A DNA stretch of 64,000 nt from NCBI GenBank assembly GCA_001872455.1, contig MNXJ01000025.1, forward strand, positions 20,128 through 84,127, read 5' to 3'. Shown in pieces: positions 51,078-59,248 of the stretch. A program made the position numbers and the translations under genes. The stretch is from Anaerolineae bacterium CG2_30_57_67 (GTDB lineage Bacteria; Chloroflexota; Anaerolineae; Anaerolineales; Villigracilaceae). Within the stretch, counting starts at the first letter, position 1; every line of letters starts with the position of its first letter. Below the pieces are notes generated by a model that was given only the letters and a program-made list of their open reading frames with translations, had not been told where the DNA came from and did not search any database.

Positions 51078-51563
51078 ATGACTAATCCCCGTAAACCTTT
51101 TTTACTCAACGTTGGTTTTTTAATCAGCGCTTCGACGGGCTACAACCGCGAATTTGATTTTTATCTTTCCACTCTATCGGAAGAAGATGATGATGTATTG
51201 CTATCGGAAATTCAGGGGCGCGTGAAGATTTCGCGCACGCCGCAGGGGCTGTTGGTGGAAGGAAAATTTAACGCTCAAACCCACCTGGAATGTGTGCGCT
51301 GTCTCGAAGAATATGACCACAAATTACAGTGGAGTTTTACCGAACTGTACGCCTTCAGCCTCAACAACGTCACCGATTCGGGCCTGCTTGTGCCCGATGA
51401 TGCGCAGTTGGACCTGGAAGATTTGGTGCGCGACGGCGCTCTGCTGGAAATTCCCATTTCGCCGATATGCAAGCCCGACTGTCAGGGATTGTGCATCGAA
51501 TGCGGCCAAAACTTAAATATGGGCGATTGTGGACACGTTGAGCTGCAAGACAAAATCTCATAA
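51078..51563 (+). CDS. DUF177 (YceD) family protein
   Basis: A 161-residue protein with the DUF177 pattern: FNAQTHLECVRCLEEYDHKLQW, then ICKPDCQGLCIECGQNLNMGDCG, a four-cysteine zinc-like site. The family is linked to 23S rRNA maturation (YceD in plants and E. coli) and is usually followed by rpmF (L32). No rpmF is found here; the next 300 bases are non-coding. TTGGAG precedes ATG 51078, and TACAAT at 51048-51053 is a possible -10. Confidence 0.87.
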   Translation: MTNPRKPFLLNVGFLISASTGYNREFDFYLSTLSEEDDDVLLSEIQGRVKISRTPQGLLVEGKFNAQTHLECVRCLEEYDHKLQWSFTELYAFSLNNVTDSGLLVPDDAQLDLEDLVRDGALLEIPISPICKPDCQGLCIECGQNLNMGDCGHVELQDKIS

Positions 51564-51890
51564 AAAAAATGTAAAACCCGCATAAATTCCCCTTCGTTCA
51601 TCTAAAAACTTAATATAATCACAACATCTGGTGAATATTCTCGCCCGGACGTTGTTTTTGGGGCCTCCCGAATTTTCCGTGAAGAATGCCGTCTTTTGGG
51701 TATGAGTGCGTACGTGCTCATACCCAAAAGACGGGGCCTTACTCCGAAGATTCCCAAAGAACCTGTTTTTGTGTTGCCGCCTAGAAAATTTTCTCTGGGC
51801 AACGTATTCGAAGGAGGATGTGCTTGCCAAATTGCGTTATGTTCTGTTTGTGTTTTAATCGTCAACTTATAAGTCAATTGGAGGAGAGAA
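51564..51890 (+). other. Non-coding leader region of the amino-acid transporter operon
   Basis: There is no gene in this 327-base gap. TATAAT at 51614-51619 may be the -10 of a promoter, giving a leader of about 260 bases. The leader contains a perfect 18-bp hairpin (arms at 51688-51705 and 51716-51733, starting CCGTCTTTTGGG) whose 10-base loop can itself pair through G-U, and a 12-bp palindrome AGAAAATTTTCT near 51783. The hairpin lacks a T-run, so it is not a classical terminator. It could be an RNA regulatory or stability element. Confidence 0.5.
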
Positions 51891-53027
51891 ATGCGTAAAT
51901 TATTTGCTGTATTTGCTGGCCTAACGGTCATCAGTCTGCTATTAGCCGCTTGCGGCACTGCCGCGCCCGCCGCGTCGAATGGCGCGCCCGTTATTCAAAC
52001 TGTCGTCGTGACGGTAGAAGTTCCTGTCACTGCTGCGCCCGCCGCTCCCGTGGTTGTTGCGCCCGCTGGTTATGGTGAGACGCTCAAAGCCGTACAGGCA
52101 CGCGGTAAGCTGGTCTGCGGAGTCAATTCTCAAGTGCCTGGCTTCGGCTACGTCGACTCTGCCGGTAGCTACTCTGGCTTCGATGTAGATTATTGCCGCG
52201 CCTTGGCCGCCGCCATTTTTGGTGACGCCACCAAAGTTGAATTCCGCGCTGTCAGCGCCAAGGAGCGCTTTACCGCCCTGCAATCTGGCGAAATTGACGT
52301 GCTCAGCCGTAATACCACTTGGACGCTGGTGCGTGATACTGAACTTGGCGGCAACTTTGTCCACACCACTTTTTACGATGGTCAGGGCATGATGGTCAAG
52401 AAAGAAAGCGGCATCACCGATCTCAAAGGTCTGGACGGCGGCACCATCTGTGTGCAGACGGGTACGACTACCGAACTCAACCTGGCCGATGTCATGGCCA
52501 CTCAAGGCATTTCCTACACCCCCGCCGTCTTTGATGACGCTGATTCGACTTTCGCCGCTTATGCAGAAGGTCGTTGCGATGCCGTTACCACCGATAAATC
52601 TGGCCTGGTTTCGCGCCGCGCTGTGTTAGCCGACCCGGCTAATCATGTCATCCTTGACGTCACCATGTCGAAAGAGCCGCTCGGCCCGATGGTACGTCAT
52701 GGCGACGACCAATGGTTCGATATTGTCCAGTGGACGGTCTTCGCCCTGTTCTTTGGGGAAGAGTTTGGCATTACTTCTGCCAACGTGGATGAGCAGAAAT
52801 CTTCTGCCACCGCTCCCGAAGCCAAGCGTTTCTTTGGCCTCGAAGGCGATATGGGCCTCAAATTAGGCCTCACCAACGACTGGGGCTACAACATCATTAA
52901 ACAGGTTGGCAACTACGAAGAAGTCTACAATCGCAACCTTGGCCCCGATACCCTTACCTACATTCCGCGCGGCCTGAATAACCTCTACACCAACGGCGGC
53001 TTGCTCTACGCTCCGCCCGTTCATTAG
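51891..53027 (+). CDS. General L-amino acid-binding lipoprotein (AapJ-like)
   Basis: A 378-residue binding protein. Lipobox LLLAAC with Cys21, then a Val/Ala/Pro linker. The AapJ/BztA-type domain shows LKAVQARGKLVCGVN, GFGYVDSAGSYSGFDVDYCRALAAAIFGD, RFTALQSGEIDVLSRNTTWTL, DGQGMMVKKESGI and NWGYN-like NDWGYNIIKQVGNYEEVYNRNLG. It delivers amino acids to the permeases encoded next. GGAGGAG precedes the ATG. Confidence 0.93.
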   Translation: MRKLFAVFAGLTVISLLLAACGTAAPAASNGAPVIQTVVVTVEVPVTAAPAAPVVVAPAGYGETLKAVQARGKLVCGVNSQVPGFGYVDSAGSYSGFDVDYCRALAAAIFGDATKVEFRAVSAKERFTALQSGEIDVLSRNTTWTLVRDTELGGNFVHTTFYDGQGMMVKKESGITDLKGLDGGTICVQTGTTTELNLADVMATQGISYTPAVFDDADSTFAAYAEGRCDAVTTDKSGLVSRRAVLADPANHVILDVTMSKEPLGPMVRHGDDQWFDIVQWTVFALFFGEEFGITSANVDEQKSSATAPEAKRFFGLEGDMGLKLGLTNDWGYNIIKQVGNYEEVYNRNLGPDTLTYIPRGLNNLYTNGGLLYAPPVH

Positions 53028-53043
53028 TTTCATCACCACTTTT

Positions 53044-53067
53044 GGGGGGCGGTTCAAACCGCCCCCC
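53044..53067 (+). promoter_or_regulatory. GC hairpin between binding-protein and permease genes
   Basis: A perfect 11-bp stem, GGGGGGCGGTT pairing with its complement, followed by TTTATTT. Located 16 bases after the AapJ-like stop, it can act as an attenuator or RNA-stability element that keeps the binding protein in excess over the permeases. Confidence 0.7.
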
Positions 53068-53087
53068 TTTATTTGGAGGCAGAGAAC

Positions 53088-54257
53088 GTGATTTCCAAAA
53101 GTAGCGTCCCTTTTTGGCGCAATGAGCGCGTTTTACAGGTTTTGGGCCAGGTTATTTTTTTCCTGCTTGTTTTTCTCTCCGGCTATTACATTTACAGCAA
53201 CATGCTGGTCGGTTTGCAAAAACAAGGTACTACGCTGGGCTTTTCTTTTATCACCGGGCTGGCCGGTTTTGATATTGGCGAATCGCTGATGGAATATACC
53301 CGCGAATCGTCTTACTTACAGGCTTTTCAGGTCGGCTTGCTCAACACCTTATTTGTCAGCGGTGTGGGCATTCTTTTTTCTACCATTTTGGGCATTATTT
53401 TAGGGGTGGCGCGTCTTTCTGCCAATTTTCTGGTCAATCGTCTGGCCGCATTCTATCTGGAATTAATGCGCAACCTTTCTCTGCTGGTTTTTCTCATCTT
53501 CTGGTATCTGGCCGTTTTTCTAAAATTACCAAAGGTGAAGGAAGCCATCATCTGGCCTGGGCAGATTTTTTGGACGAATCGCGGAATCGGCATTCCGTGG
53601 GGCATCCCAACCGACTCGTTTCCCGCGTATTGCTGGATTTTGTTCTTCAGCCTCCTTTTGGCGATTGGTGTTGGCTATGGGTTGTACGAGCGTGGCCGCC
53701 GCACCGGGCGTCCGCCGCTGACCCTGCTGTGGATGGCGCTTACTTTTTTAGCGGCAGCCGCTATCGGCTGGTTTGCCTTGCCGAGGCCGCCTTTTGAGTG
53801 GAATTTTCCCTATGTCAAAGGTCTCAACCTCTCTGGTGGAAAAATTATCAGCCCAGAGTTCATGGCGCTCACTTCTGGTTTAGTTTTGTATACAGCCGCT
53901 TTTGTCGGTGAAGTCGTCCGCGCGGGCATTCAATCGGTTTCAAAAGGGCAGGTTGAAGCCGCCCGCGCACTGGGGTTGAATGGTTTTCAGACCCTGCACC
54001 TGGTGATTTTTCCGCAGGCCATGCGCGTCATCGTGCCGCCGCTGACCAGTCAATATCTCAACCTTGCCAAAAATTCTTCGCTGGCGGTTGCCATCGGCTA
54101 TCCAGATTTATTTTATGTCTCCAGCACTATTATTAACCAGAGCGGGCGGGCGGTAGAGATGATTGCGTTGGTGATGTTGACTTATCTCGCCATGAGTTTG
54201 CTGACCTCGGCTTTTATGAACTGGTATAACCAAAAAATTCGTCTGGTGGAGCGCTAA
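53088..54257 (+). CDS. Amino-acid ABC transporter permease (AapQ-like)
   Basis: About 389 residues, with up to eight membrane helices as in AapQ/BztB. The EAA loop (AARALGLNGFQTLHLVIFPQAMRVIVPPLTSQYLNLAKNSSLA) is near the C-terminus, and the middle contains the family's long loop with IPWGIPTDSFPAY. GTG 53088 has GGAGG 8 bases upstream; the TTG at 53073 precedes that site and is less likely. The stop is followed 2 bases later by the next permease. Confidence 0.92.
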   Translation: MISKSSVPFWRNERVLQVLGQVIFFLLVFLSGYYIYSNMLVGLQKQGTTLGFSFITGLAGFDIGESLMEYTRESSYLQAFQVGLLNTLFVSGVGILFSTILGIILGVARLSANFLVNRLAAFYLELMRNLSLLVFLIFWYLAVFLKLPKVKEAIIWPGQIFWTNRGIGIPWGIPTDSFPAYCWILFFSLLLAIGVGYGLYERGRRTGRPPLTLLWMALTFLAAAAIGWFALPRPPFEWNFPYVKGLNLSGGKIISPEFMALTSGLVLYTAAFVGEVVRAGIQSVSKGQVEAARALGLNGFQTLHLVIFPQAMRVIVPPLTSQYLNLAKNSSLAVAIGYPDLFYVSSTIINQSGRAVEMIALVMLTYLAMSLLTSAFMNWYNQKIRLVER

Positions 54258-54259
54258 AC

Positions 54260-55480
54260 ATGACGGAAGAATCTCTCCCTCCGCTCACAGAACGCCTTTC
54301 CGCGCTGCGCTGGCTACGCCAGAACCTGTTTAGTTCCTGGGGCAATTCCCTGTTGACAGTTTTGGCGGCTTGGCTGTTATGGGTGAGCGGAAAATCGCTA
54401 TTGATTTGGACTTTCGTGGACGCTCGCTGGCAGGTGGTCGCCGCCAATTTGCGCCTGCTTCTGATTGGGCAATATCCCGCCGAACAGGCCTGGCGTTTGT
54501 GGATTTCCATGCTCTTGCTGATTTTTCTGACCGGCAACTCGCTTGGCCTCTGGACAAAATCGCGCAAGTTTTTGGCGGCGCTGGCGATTTTTCCGCTGGC
54601 GCTGGCGCTCATCCCTTTTGAAATGGAACAACGTCTCTGGTTGCTCGGTCTGGCGCTTGCTGGCGCGTTGGGCTGGCTGGCAGGACATTCAGCTGGCGCC
54701 AGAACTTCCTCGCGTTCTGGCACGAGCCGGGCGTTCGAAAATGTCGTCATTGTTGGCTGGCTGATCTGGATTCCCATTTTTATTTTGCTCTTGCGTGGCC
54801 TAACCCTCGAGGGCGAAGGCTGGATGCCGCTGGTCACTACCAACCTGTGGGGCGGGCTGTTGCTTACATTCCTGTTGACCATCGTGGCGATTGTGGTCTC
54901 CTTCCCGCTGGGTGTGTTGCTGGCGCTGGGGCGCCGTTCCGAGTTGCCGGTTGTGCGTTGGTTTAGCATTGGTTATATCGAACTGGTGCGCGGTGTACCG
55001 TTGATTGCAGTCTTGTTTATGGCGCAGTTGATGCTTCCGCTCTTCCTGCCTGCCGGGGTGACGGTGGATCGCGTTTTACGCGCGGCAGTTGGTATTACGC
55101 TCTTCAGCGCCGCTTATCTGGCTGAAAATGTGCGCGGCGGCTTGCAGGCTATCCCAAAAGGCCAGTTCGAGGCCGCTTACGCGTTGGGGTTGGGCGGCTT
55201 TCAGACCATGCTCTTTATCATTTTGCCGCAGGCACTGCGATTGATCATTCCCATTTTGGTTGGGCAATTTATCGCCCTGTTCAAAGATACCGCCCTGGTC
55301 TCGATTGTTGGTTTGTTCGATTTGCTGGGCATTGCCAAAACCGTGCTCGCGCAGCCAGAATTTCTGGGTTATCAGCGTGAAGTCTACGCTTTTATCTCAT
55401 TGCTTTATTGGGTGATTAGTTATGGTATGTCGTACTTGAGCCAACAGTTGGAAATCGCTCTGAATGTTGGCAAACGCTGA
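54260..55480 (+). CDS. Amino-acid ABC transporter permease (AapM-like)
   Basis: A 406-residue permease partner of the AapQ-like protein, with about nine hydrophobic segments. VVSFPLGVLLALGRRSELPVVRWFSIGYIELVRGVPLIAVLFM and the EAA loop AYALGLGGFQTMLFIILPQALRLIIP are diagnostic. The ATPase is presumably the minus-strand gene at 48130-48882. The operon ends in a terminator disrupted by a MITE-like element. Confidence 0.92.
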   Translation: MTEESLPPLTERLSALRWLRQNLFSSWGNSLLTVLAAWLLWVSGKSLLIWTFVDARWQVVAANLRLLLIGQYPAEQAWRLWISMLLLIFLTGNSLGLWTKSRKFLAALAIFPLALALIPFEMEQRLWLLGLALAGALGWLAGHSAGARTSSRSGTSRAFENVVIVGWLIWIPIFILLLRGLTLEGEGWMPLVTTNLWGGLLLTFLLTIVAIVVSFPLGVLLALGRRSELPVVRWFSIGYIELVRGVPLIAVLFMAQLMLPLFLPAGVTVDRVLRAAVGITLFSAAYLAENVRGGLQAIPKGQFEAAYALGLGGFQTMLFIILPQALRLIIPILVGQFIALFKDTALVSIVGLFDLLGIAKTVLAQPEFLGYQREVYAFISLLYWVISYGMSYLSQQLEIALNVGKR

Positions 55481-55511
55481 TGAATAGCGTACAAAAAGCA
55501 AAACGCTGGTA

Positions 55512-55658
55512 ACTACCTACCGTCCCTCACCCCCAGCCCCTCTCCCAGCGGGAGAGGGGAGCAGATGCAGAGAGATTTTTTGTCGTTTTCGGCCACAAAA
55601 TCCGCTTTTTGCGTCCGTTTCCCTCTCCCAAAGGATTAGGGTGAGGGTAGGTAATTAC
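55512..55658. mobile_element. MITE-like element with terminal inverted repeats and 11-bp direct repeats
   Basis: A 147-bp non-coding element with ends ACTACCTACCGTCCCTCACCC and (complement) GTAATTACCTACCCTCACCC. Inside is a perfect 10-bp hairpin, CCCCTCTCCC with GGGAGAGGGG (55537-55559). It is flanked by an 11-bp direct repeat, AAACGCTGGTA, at 55501-55511 and 55659-55669, consistent with target-site duplication. No transposase is encoded. C-rich CCCTCACCCCCAGCCCCTCTCCC-type words recur widely in bacterial genomes, so other copies are likely. Confidence 0.65.
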
Positions 55659-55686
55659 AAACGCTGGTATTCTGACCAGCGTTTTG
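55658..55686. terminator. Intrinsic terminator between the amino-acid transporter operon and aspS
   Basis: AAACGCTGGT pairs with ACCAGCGTTT across 6 bases, with A- and T-runs on both sides, so it serves both converging units. An extra copy of the left arm lies before the MITE-like element. Confidence 0.8.
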
Positions 55687-55710
55687 CTTTTTGATTTGTA
55701 CTGGTGGCGT

Positions 55711-57480
55711 TTACTTTTCTTCCGGTAAATCCAACTTGATGTGTAATTCGCGCAGTTGTTTTTCGCTGGCGGGGGAGGGCGCATCGGCCATCACGTCGCG
55801 CCCGGCCTGGTTTTTGGGGAAGGCAATCACCTCGCGGATGTTGGGTTCTCCGGCGAAGAGCATAATCAGCCGGTCGATGCCGGGGGCCATACCGCCATGC
55901 GGCGGCGCGCCAAACTGGAAGGCCTCAATCATGTGGCCGAATTTGGACTGAATTTCTTCATCCTTCAGCCCCAACAGTTGAAAAACCTTCTGTTGAATGT
56001 CGCTGCGATGGATACGGATGGAACCGGAGGCTGTTTCGTAACCGTTCAGCACCATGTCGTAGGCGTCGGAGAGAATTTGGCTGGGGTCGGTCTCAAACTT
56101 GGGCAGGTCTTCCATCTTCGGCATGGTGAAGGGATGATGGGCGGCGTCCCATTTTTTGTCTTCCTCGTTGTATTCAAACATGGGGAAATCCAGCACCCAG
56201 GCGAAAGCCAGCACATTCGGGTCGGCCAGATTCAACCGGTCGCGGAATAAAAGCCGCAGCGCGGAGAGCGTCTTGTTGGCGACGGGTTTGCTATCGGCGA
56301 TGAACAGTACCAAATCGCTGGTTTGGGCGCCGGTGCGCGTCTGAATGGCTTCCACTTCTGCCGGTTTGATGAACTTCTGCGCGGTGCCTTTGACGCCTTC
56401 GGCGGTCAGCGCCAGGGTTGCCAGACCCTTGGCGCCCTGCTCTTTGCTGAAGGTGGTCAGCTCGTCGACTTCTTTGCGGGTGTAGTCGGCGCAACCAGGG
56501 GCGACGATGCACTTGATGACGCCGCCGTTTTTGAGCACATTTTGGAAGACCATAAATTCGCTGGCAGCCAGAATGTCGCTCAGGTTGTGCAGTTCCATGC
56601 CGAAGCGCAGGTCGGGTTTGTCGTTGCCGTAGCGCTCCATCGATTCGGTGTAGGTCATGCGCGGCCAGGGCGAAGCCAGCAGGCGCTTTCCGGGCAGAAT
56701 TTCCTGCACCATGGCGGTGAACAGGCCCTCGCCAACTGCCAGCACGTCGTCGCGCTCGACAAAACTCATTTCCAGGTCGAGCTGGGTAAATTCGGGTTGA
56801 CGGTCGCCACGCAGGTCTTCATCGCGCAGGCAGCGGGCAATTTGATAGTAGCGGTCGAACCCGGCCACCATCAGCAATTGCTTCAATTGCTGCGGCGACT
56901 GTGGCAGGGCGTAAAATGTCCCCGGCTGAAGCCGCGAGGGGACGAGGTAGTCGCGCGCGCCTTCGGGCGTGGTTTTGAAGAGCATCGGCGTTTCAATTTC
57001 GAGGAAACCGCGCTCACTCAAGTAGTCGCGGATGAATTTGACGACGTTGTGGCGCAGAACTATGTTGTTGTACATGCGCTCGCGGCGCAGGTCAAGATAG
57101 CGATATTTCAGGCGGATGTTTTCATCCACGGTTTCGTCCGTATTGACTGCCAGCGGCAGGGGTTTGGCCGGGTTGAGCACCACACATTTTTGTACTGCCA
57201 CTTCGATGGCGCCGGTGACCAGGTTGGGGTTTTCTGCCCCCGCCGGGCGCGGACGCACCATACCGGTAACTTGCAGCACCCACTCATTGCGTGCGTCCTG
57301 AATGGCGCTGACCTCTGGCAAATTCGGGTCGCCGACAACCTGCACCAGCCCAGTGCGGTCGCGCAGGTCAATGAACGTCACACCGCCGTGGTCGCGCTGG
57401 CGGTGTACCCAGCCGGCCAGGGTGACCGTCTGGCCGATGTGAGCGGGGCGAAGTTCGCCGCAAGTGTGAGTACGGTACAT
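55711..57480 (-). CDS. aspS: Aspartyl-tRNA synthetase
   Basis: A 589-residue class II synthetase: N-terminal OB-fold anticodon-binding domain ([30 protein letters not shown]), motif 2 region ([30 protein letters not shown]), bacterial GAD insertion (about 280-410), and motif 3 ([30 protein letters not shown]). It attaches aspartate to tRNA. GGAGG 5 bases before ATG 57480 sets the start; an upstream TTG at 57492 is unlikely. Whether it also charges tRNA(Asn) cannot be decided here. Confidence 0.96.
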   Translation of the reverse strand: MYRTHTCGELRPAHIGQTVTLAGWVHRQRDHGGVTFIDLRDRTGLVQVVGDPNLPEVSAIQDARNEWVLQVTGMVRPRPAGAENPNLVTGAIEVAVQKCVVLNPAKPLPLAVNTDETVDENIRLKYRYLDLRRERMYNNIVLRHNVVKFIRDYLSERGFLEIETPMLFKTTPEGARDYLVPSRLQPGTFYALPQSPQQLKQLLMVAGFDRYYQIARCLRDEDLRGDRQPEFTQLDLEMSFVERDDVLAVGEGLFTAMVQEILPGKRLLASPWPRMTYTESMERYGNDKPDLRFGMELHNLSDILAASEFMVFQNVLKNGGVIKCIVAPGCADYTRKEVDELTTFSKEQGAKGLATLALTAEGVKGTAQKFIKPAEVEAIQTRTGAQTSDLVLFIADSKPVANKTLSALRLLFRDRLNLADPNVLAFAWVLDFPMFEYNEEDKKWDAAHHPFTMPKMEDLPKFETDPSQILSDAYDMVLNGYETASGSIRIHRSDIQQKVFQLLGLKDEEIQSKFGHMIEAFQFGAPPHGGMAPGIDRLIMLFAGEPNIREVIAFPKNQAGRDVMADAPSPASEKQLRELHIKLDLPEEK

Positions 57481-57505
57481 AGCATCCTCCAAAAATGTAA
57501 TGAGA

Positions 57506-57613
57506 CAAAAAATATCGCCCGGTGCGGAGTGCTTCGGGCGACTGGGGTATCAGCGTTTGGGCGAGTCAGGGAAAAATCCCCAACTGTCCGGCACCAGCCG
57601 ACCAGTTGGGAAG
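57506..57613 (-). promoter_or_regulatory. Structured leader of aspS with terminator-like hairpin
   Basis: Reading the minus strand, a first stem pairs CCCAACT with AGTTGGG around an inner GC-rich stem. It is followed by T-rich sequence. A second stem pairs CGCCCG (57535-57540) with CGGGCG (57516-57521) and is followed by ATATTTTTTG, a typical terminator end, about 26 bases before the aspS start. This arrangement fits attenuation. The T-box core sequence is not present. Confidence 0.45.
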
Positions 57614-57662
57614 GATTATCGTCGTCGTTGAAATAATGACGTTTCCTGAACATGGCCGAAAA

Positions 57663-59135
57663 TTATAGCATAAAAGCCCCTACTTCAGCATTGAATTCTA
57701 TGATGAGCGCATCAATTTCGGCGGCTTGCTTTTGCACATTCGTCCAGTAATCGGGTGCGTACCACATGGCCTGAATTTCCTCGTAGGTTTTGCCCTGCTG
57801 TTCCACCCAGGTGTAATACTTCAGGTTATGCACGCGGCGGCGGTCAGTGTAGCGCAGTTCGAGCAGATTGTCGGTGGTTTGTCCCAAAATCCAGCGGGAG
57901 AAATCGGCGGCGGCGTTTTGGCTGGTGTATGCGCCCATTTCGACGCGCATCTCCTGGATGCGGCTCTGGTACAAATCCATTGAGTCGGTCAGCACCGTCA
58001 GCACAATATCGTGTTCGCCCATTTCGTAGTATTTCGCCATTTTGATGGCGGTCAGCACGTTGGAGATGCCCGAAAAACCCAACAGCGAGAGTTGCGTAAT
58101 CAAGGCTGCGGGCACGCCCTGCGCCGCCAGGTATTTCTGCCCGGCGGGTTCGTTGAACAGGCGCGCCACGTTGACGACGGCGTTGTCGTCAATTGCCGCC
58201 ACCAGGTCGGTGTTTTTGGCATTATGAATCCAGGGGACGTGCTTATCGCCAATGCCCTCAATGCGGTGTGAGCCAAAGCCGTTTTCCAGCAGAGTGGGGC
58301 ATTGCAGCGCTTCGCTGGCGACGATTTTGCTGGACGGGAAAATCTGCTTCATGTAATCGCCGCTGGCAATCGTCCCTGCCGAGCCGGTGGCGCTGGTGAT
58401 GCCGCGGAATTGGTCACCGGGGCGCATGGTCTGTTGCAGAACTTCTTCCATGGCGTGGCCGGTGACTTCGTAGTGCCACAGGTAGTTGCCAAATTCCTGA
58501 AACTGGTCGAAAATCATCAAATCCTGGCCCGAATGACGTAGCTCGTTGCACTTGTCGAAAATTTCCTTAACGTTGGATTCGCTTCCGGGAGTTTTAATGG
58601 TTTCTCCGGCCACCTTCGCCAGCCACTCGAAGCGCTCACGGCTCATCCCTTCGGGCAGGATGGCAATCGATTCGCAGGCCAGCAAGGCTGAGTCATACGC
58701 TCCACCGCGACAGTAGTTGCCGGTGGACGGCCAGACCGCCTTTTGCGTGGTCGGGTCAAATTGACCGGTCACCAGGCGCGGTACGAGGCAGGAAAACGCC
58801 GCCCCAACCTTGTGCGCGCCGGTGGGGAACCACTGGCCCACCAGGGCGATAATCCGCGCTGGAACACCCGTCAGCGCCGGGGGCAATTCGATGAAATTCA
58901 CTCCGCCAAAAGCGCCGCCGCTGGCCTGCGGCGCGTTGTGCCAGTTGATGCGGAACAGGTTACGCGGGTGCAAATCCCACAGCCCAATCCCGGCCAATTC
59001 CTGCTTGATTTTTGCCGGAATTTTGGCAGGGTCTTTCATTTGGGCATAGGTAGGGATGACGATGTTACGCTCGCGCGCACGTTGAATGGCGCGTTTGCGG
59101 CGCTCGGGCTGAAGGGTCAGGTCAATTACGGTCAT
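57663..59135 (-). CDS. PLP fold type II enzyme (cysteine synthase/tryptophan synthase-beta-like)
   Basis: A 490-residue enzyme with PLP lysine Lys109 in GAHKVGAAFSC, substrate-loop motif PSTGNYCRGGA and cofactor phosphate site TSATGSAGTIASGDYM. The length exceeds the roughly 320 residues of cysteine synthase; the extra C-terminal 100 residues contain YTDRRRVHNLKYYTWVEQQG. The precise reaction (beta-replacement, beta-elimination or other) is not clear from sequence. It is upstream of aspS on the same strand and divergent from the chelatase gene. Confidence 0.8.
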   Translation of the reverse strand: MTVIDLTLQPERRKRAIQRARERNIVIPTYAQMKDPAKIPAKIKQELAGIGLWDLHPRNLFRINWHNAPQASGGAFGGVNFIELPPALTGVPARIIALVGQWFPTGAHKVGAAFSCLVPRLVTGQFDPTTQKAVWPSTGNYCRGGAYDSALLACESIAILPEGMSRERFEWLAKVAGETIKTPGSESNVKEIFDKCNELRHSGQDLMIFDQFQEFGNYLWHYEVTGHAMEEVLQQTMRPGDQFRGITSATGSAGTIASGDYMKQIFPSSKIVASEALQCPTLLENGFGSHRIEGIGDKHVPWIHNAKNTDLVAAIDDNAVVNVARLFNEPAGQKYLAAQGVPAALITQLSLLGFSGISNVLTAIKMAKYYEMGEHDIVLTVLTDSMDLYQSRIQEMRVEMGAYTSQNAAADFSRWILGQTTDNLLELRYTDRRRVHNLKYYTWVEQQGKTYEEIQAMWYAPDYWTNVQKQAAEIDALIIEFNAEVGAFML

Positions 59136-59224
59136 GGGAAAACTCCTTGAAGGGGGAGAAAGTTGTCAGACAATCGAATTATAACGCGTTAAAGTGGATT
59201 GTTTTCGATAGTGTTTATTACAGG

Positions 59225-59230
59225 TATAAT
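59225..59230 (+). promoter_or_regulatory. -10 element of the chelatase operon
   Basis: TATAAT with a TTTTCG-like -35 at 59202-59207 (17-base spacing). The leader to ATG 59249 is about 12 bases and includes GAGG. Confidence 0.5.
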
Positions 59231-59248
59231 CACGCCCGAGGAAATTTT

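Noticed and set aside
51688..51733. Intrinsic terminator after the DUF177 gene
   Set aside because: The 18-bp stem is strong but has no T-run on either side and lies well downstream of the TATAAT at 51614, inside the leader of the next operon.
56323..57636. 437-codon plus-strand frame opposite aspS
   Set aside because: It is a shadow of aspS, with low-complexity His/Gln/Val-rich translation and no recognisable domain.
57506..57660. T-box riboswitch ahead of aspS
   Set aside because: Hairpins are present, but the conserved T-box core (AGGGTGG-type sequence) is absent on the relevant strand.
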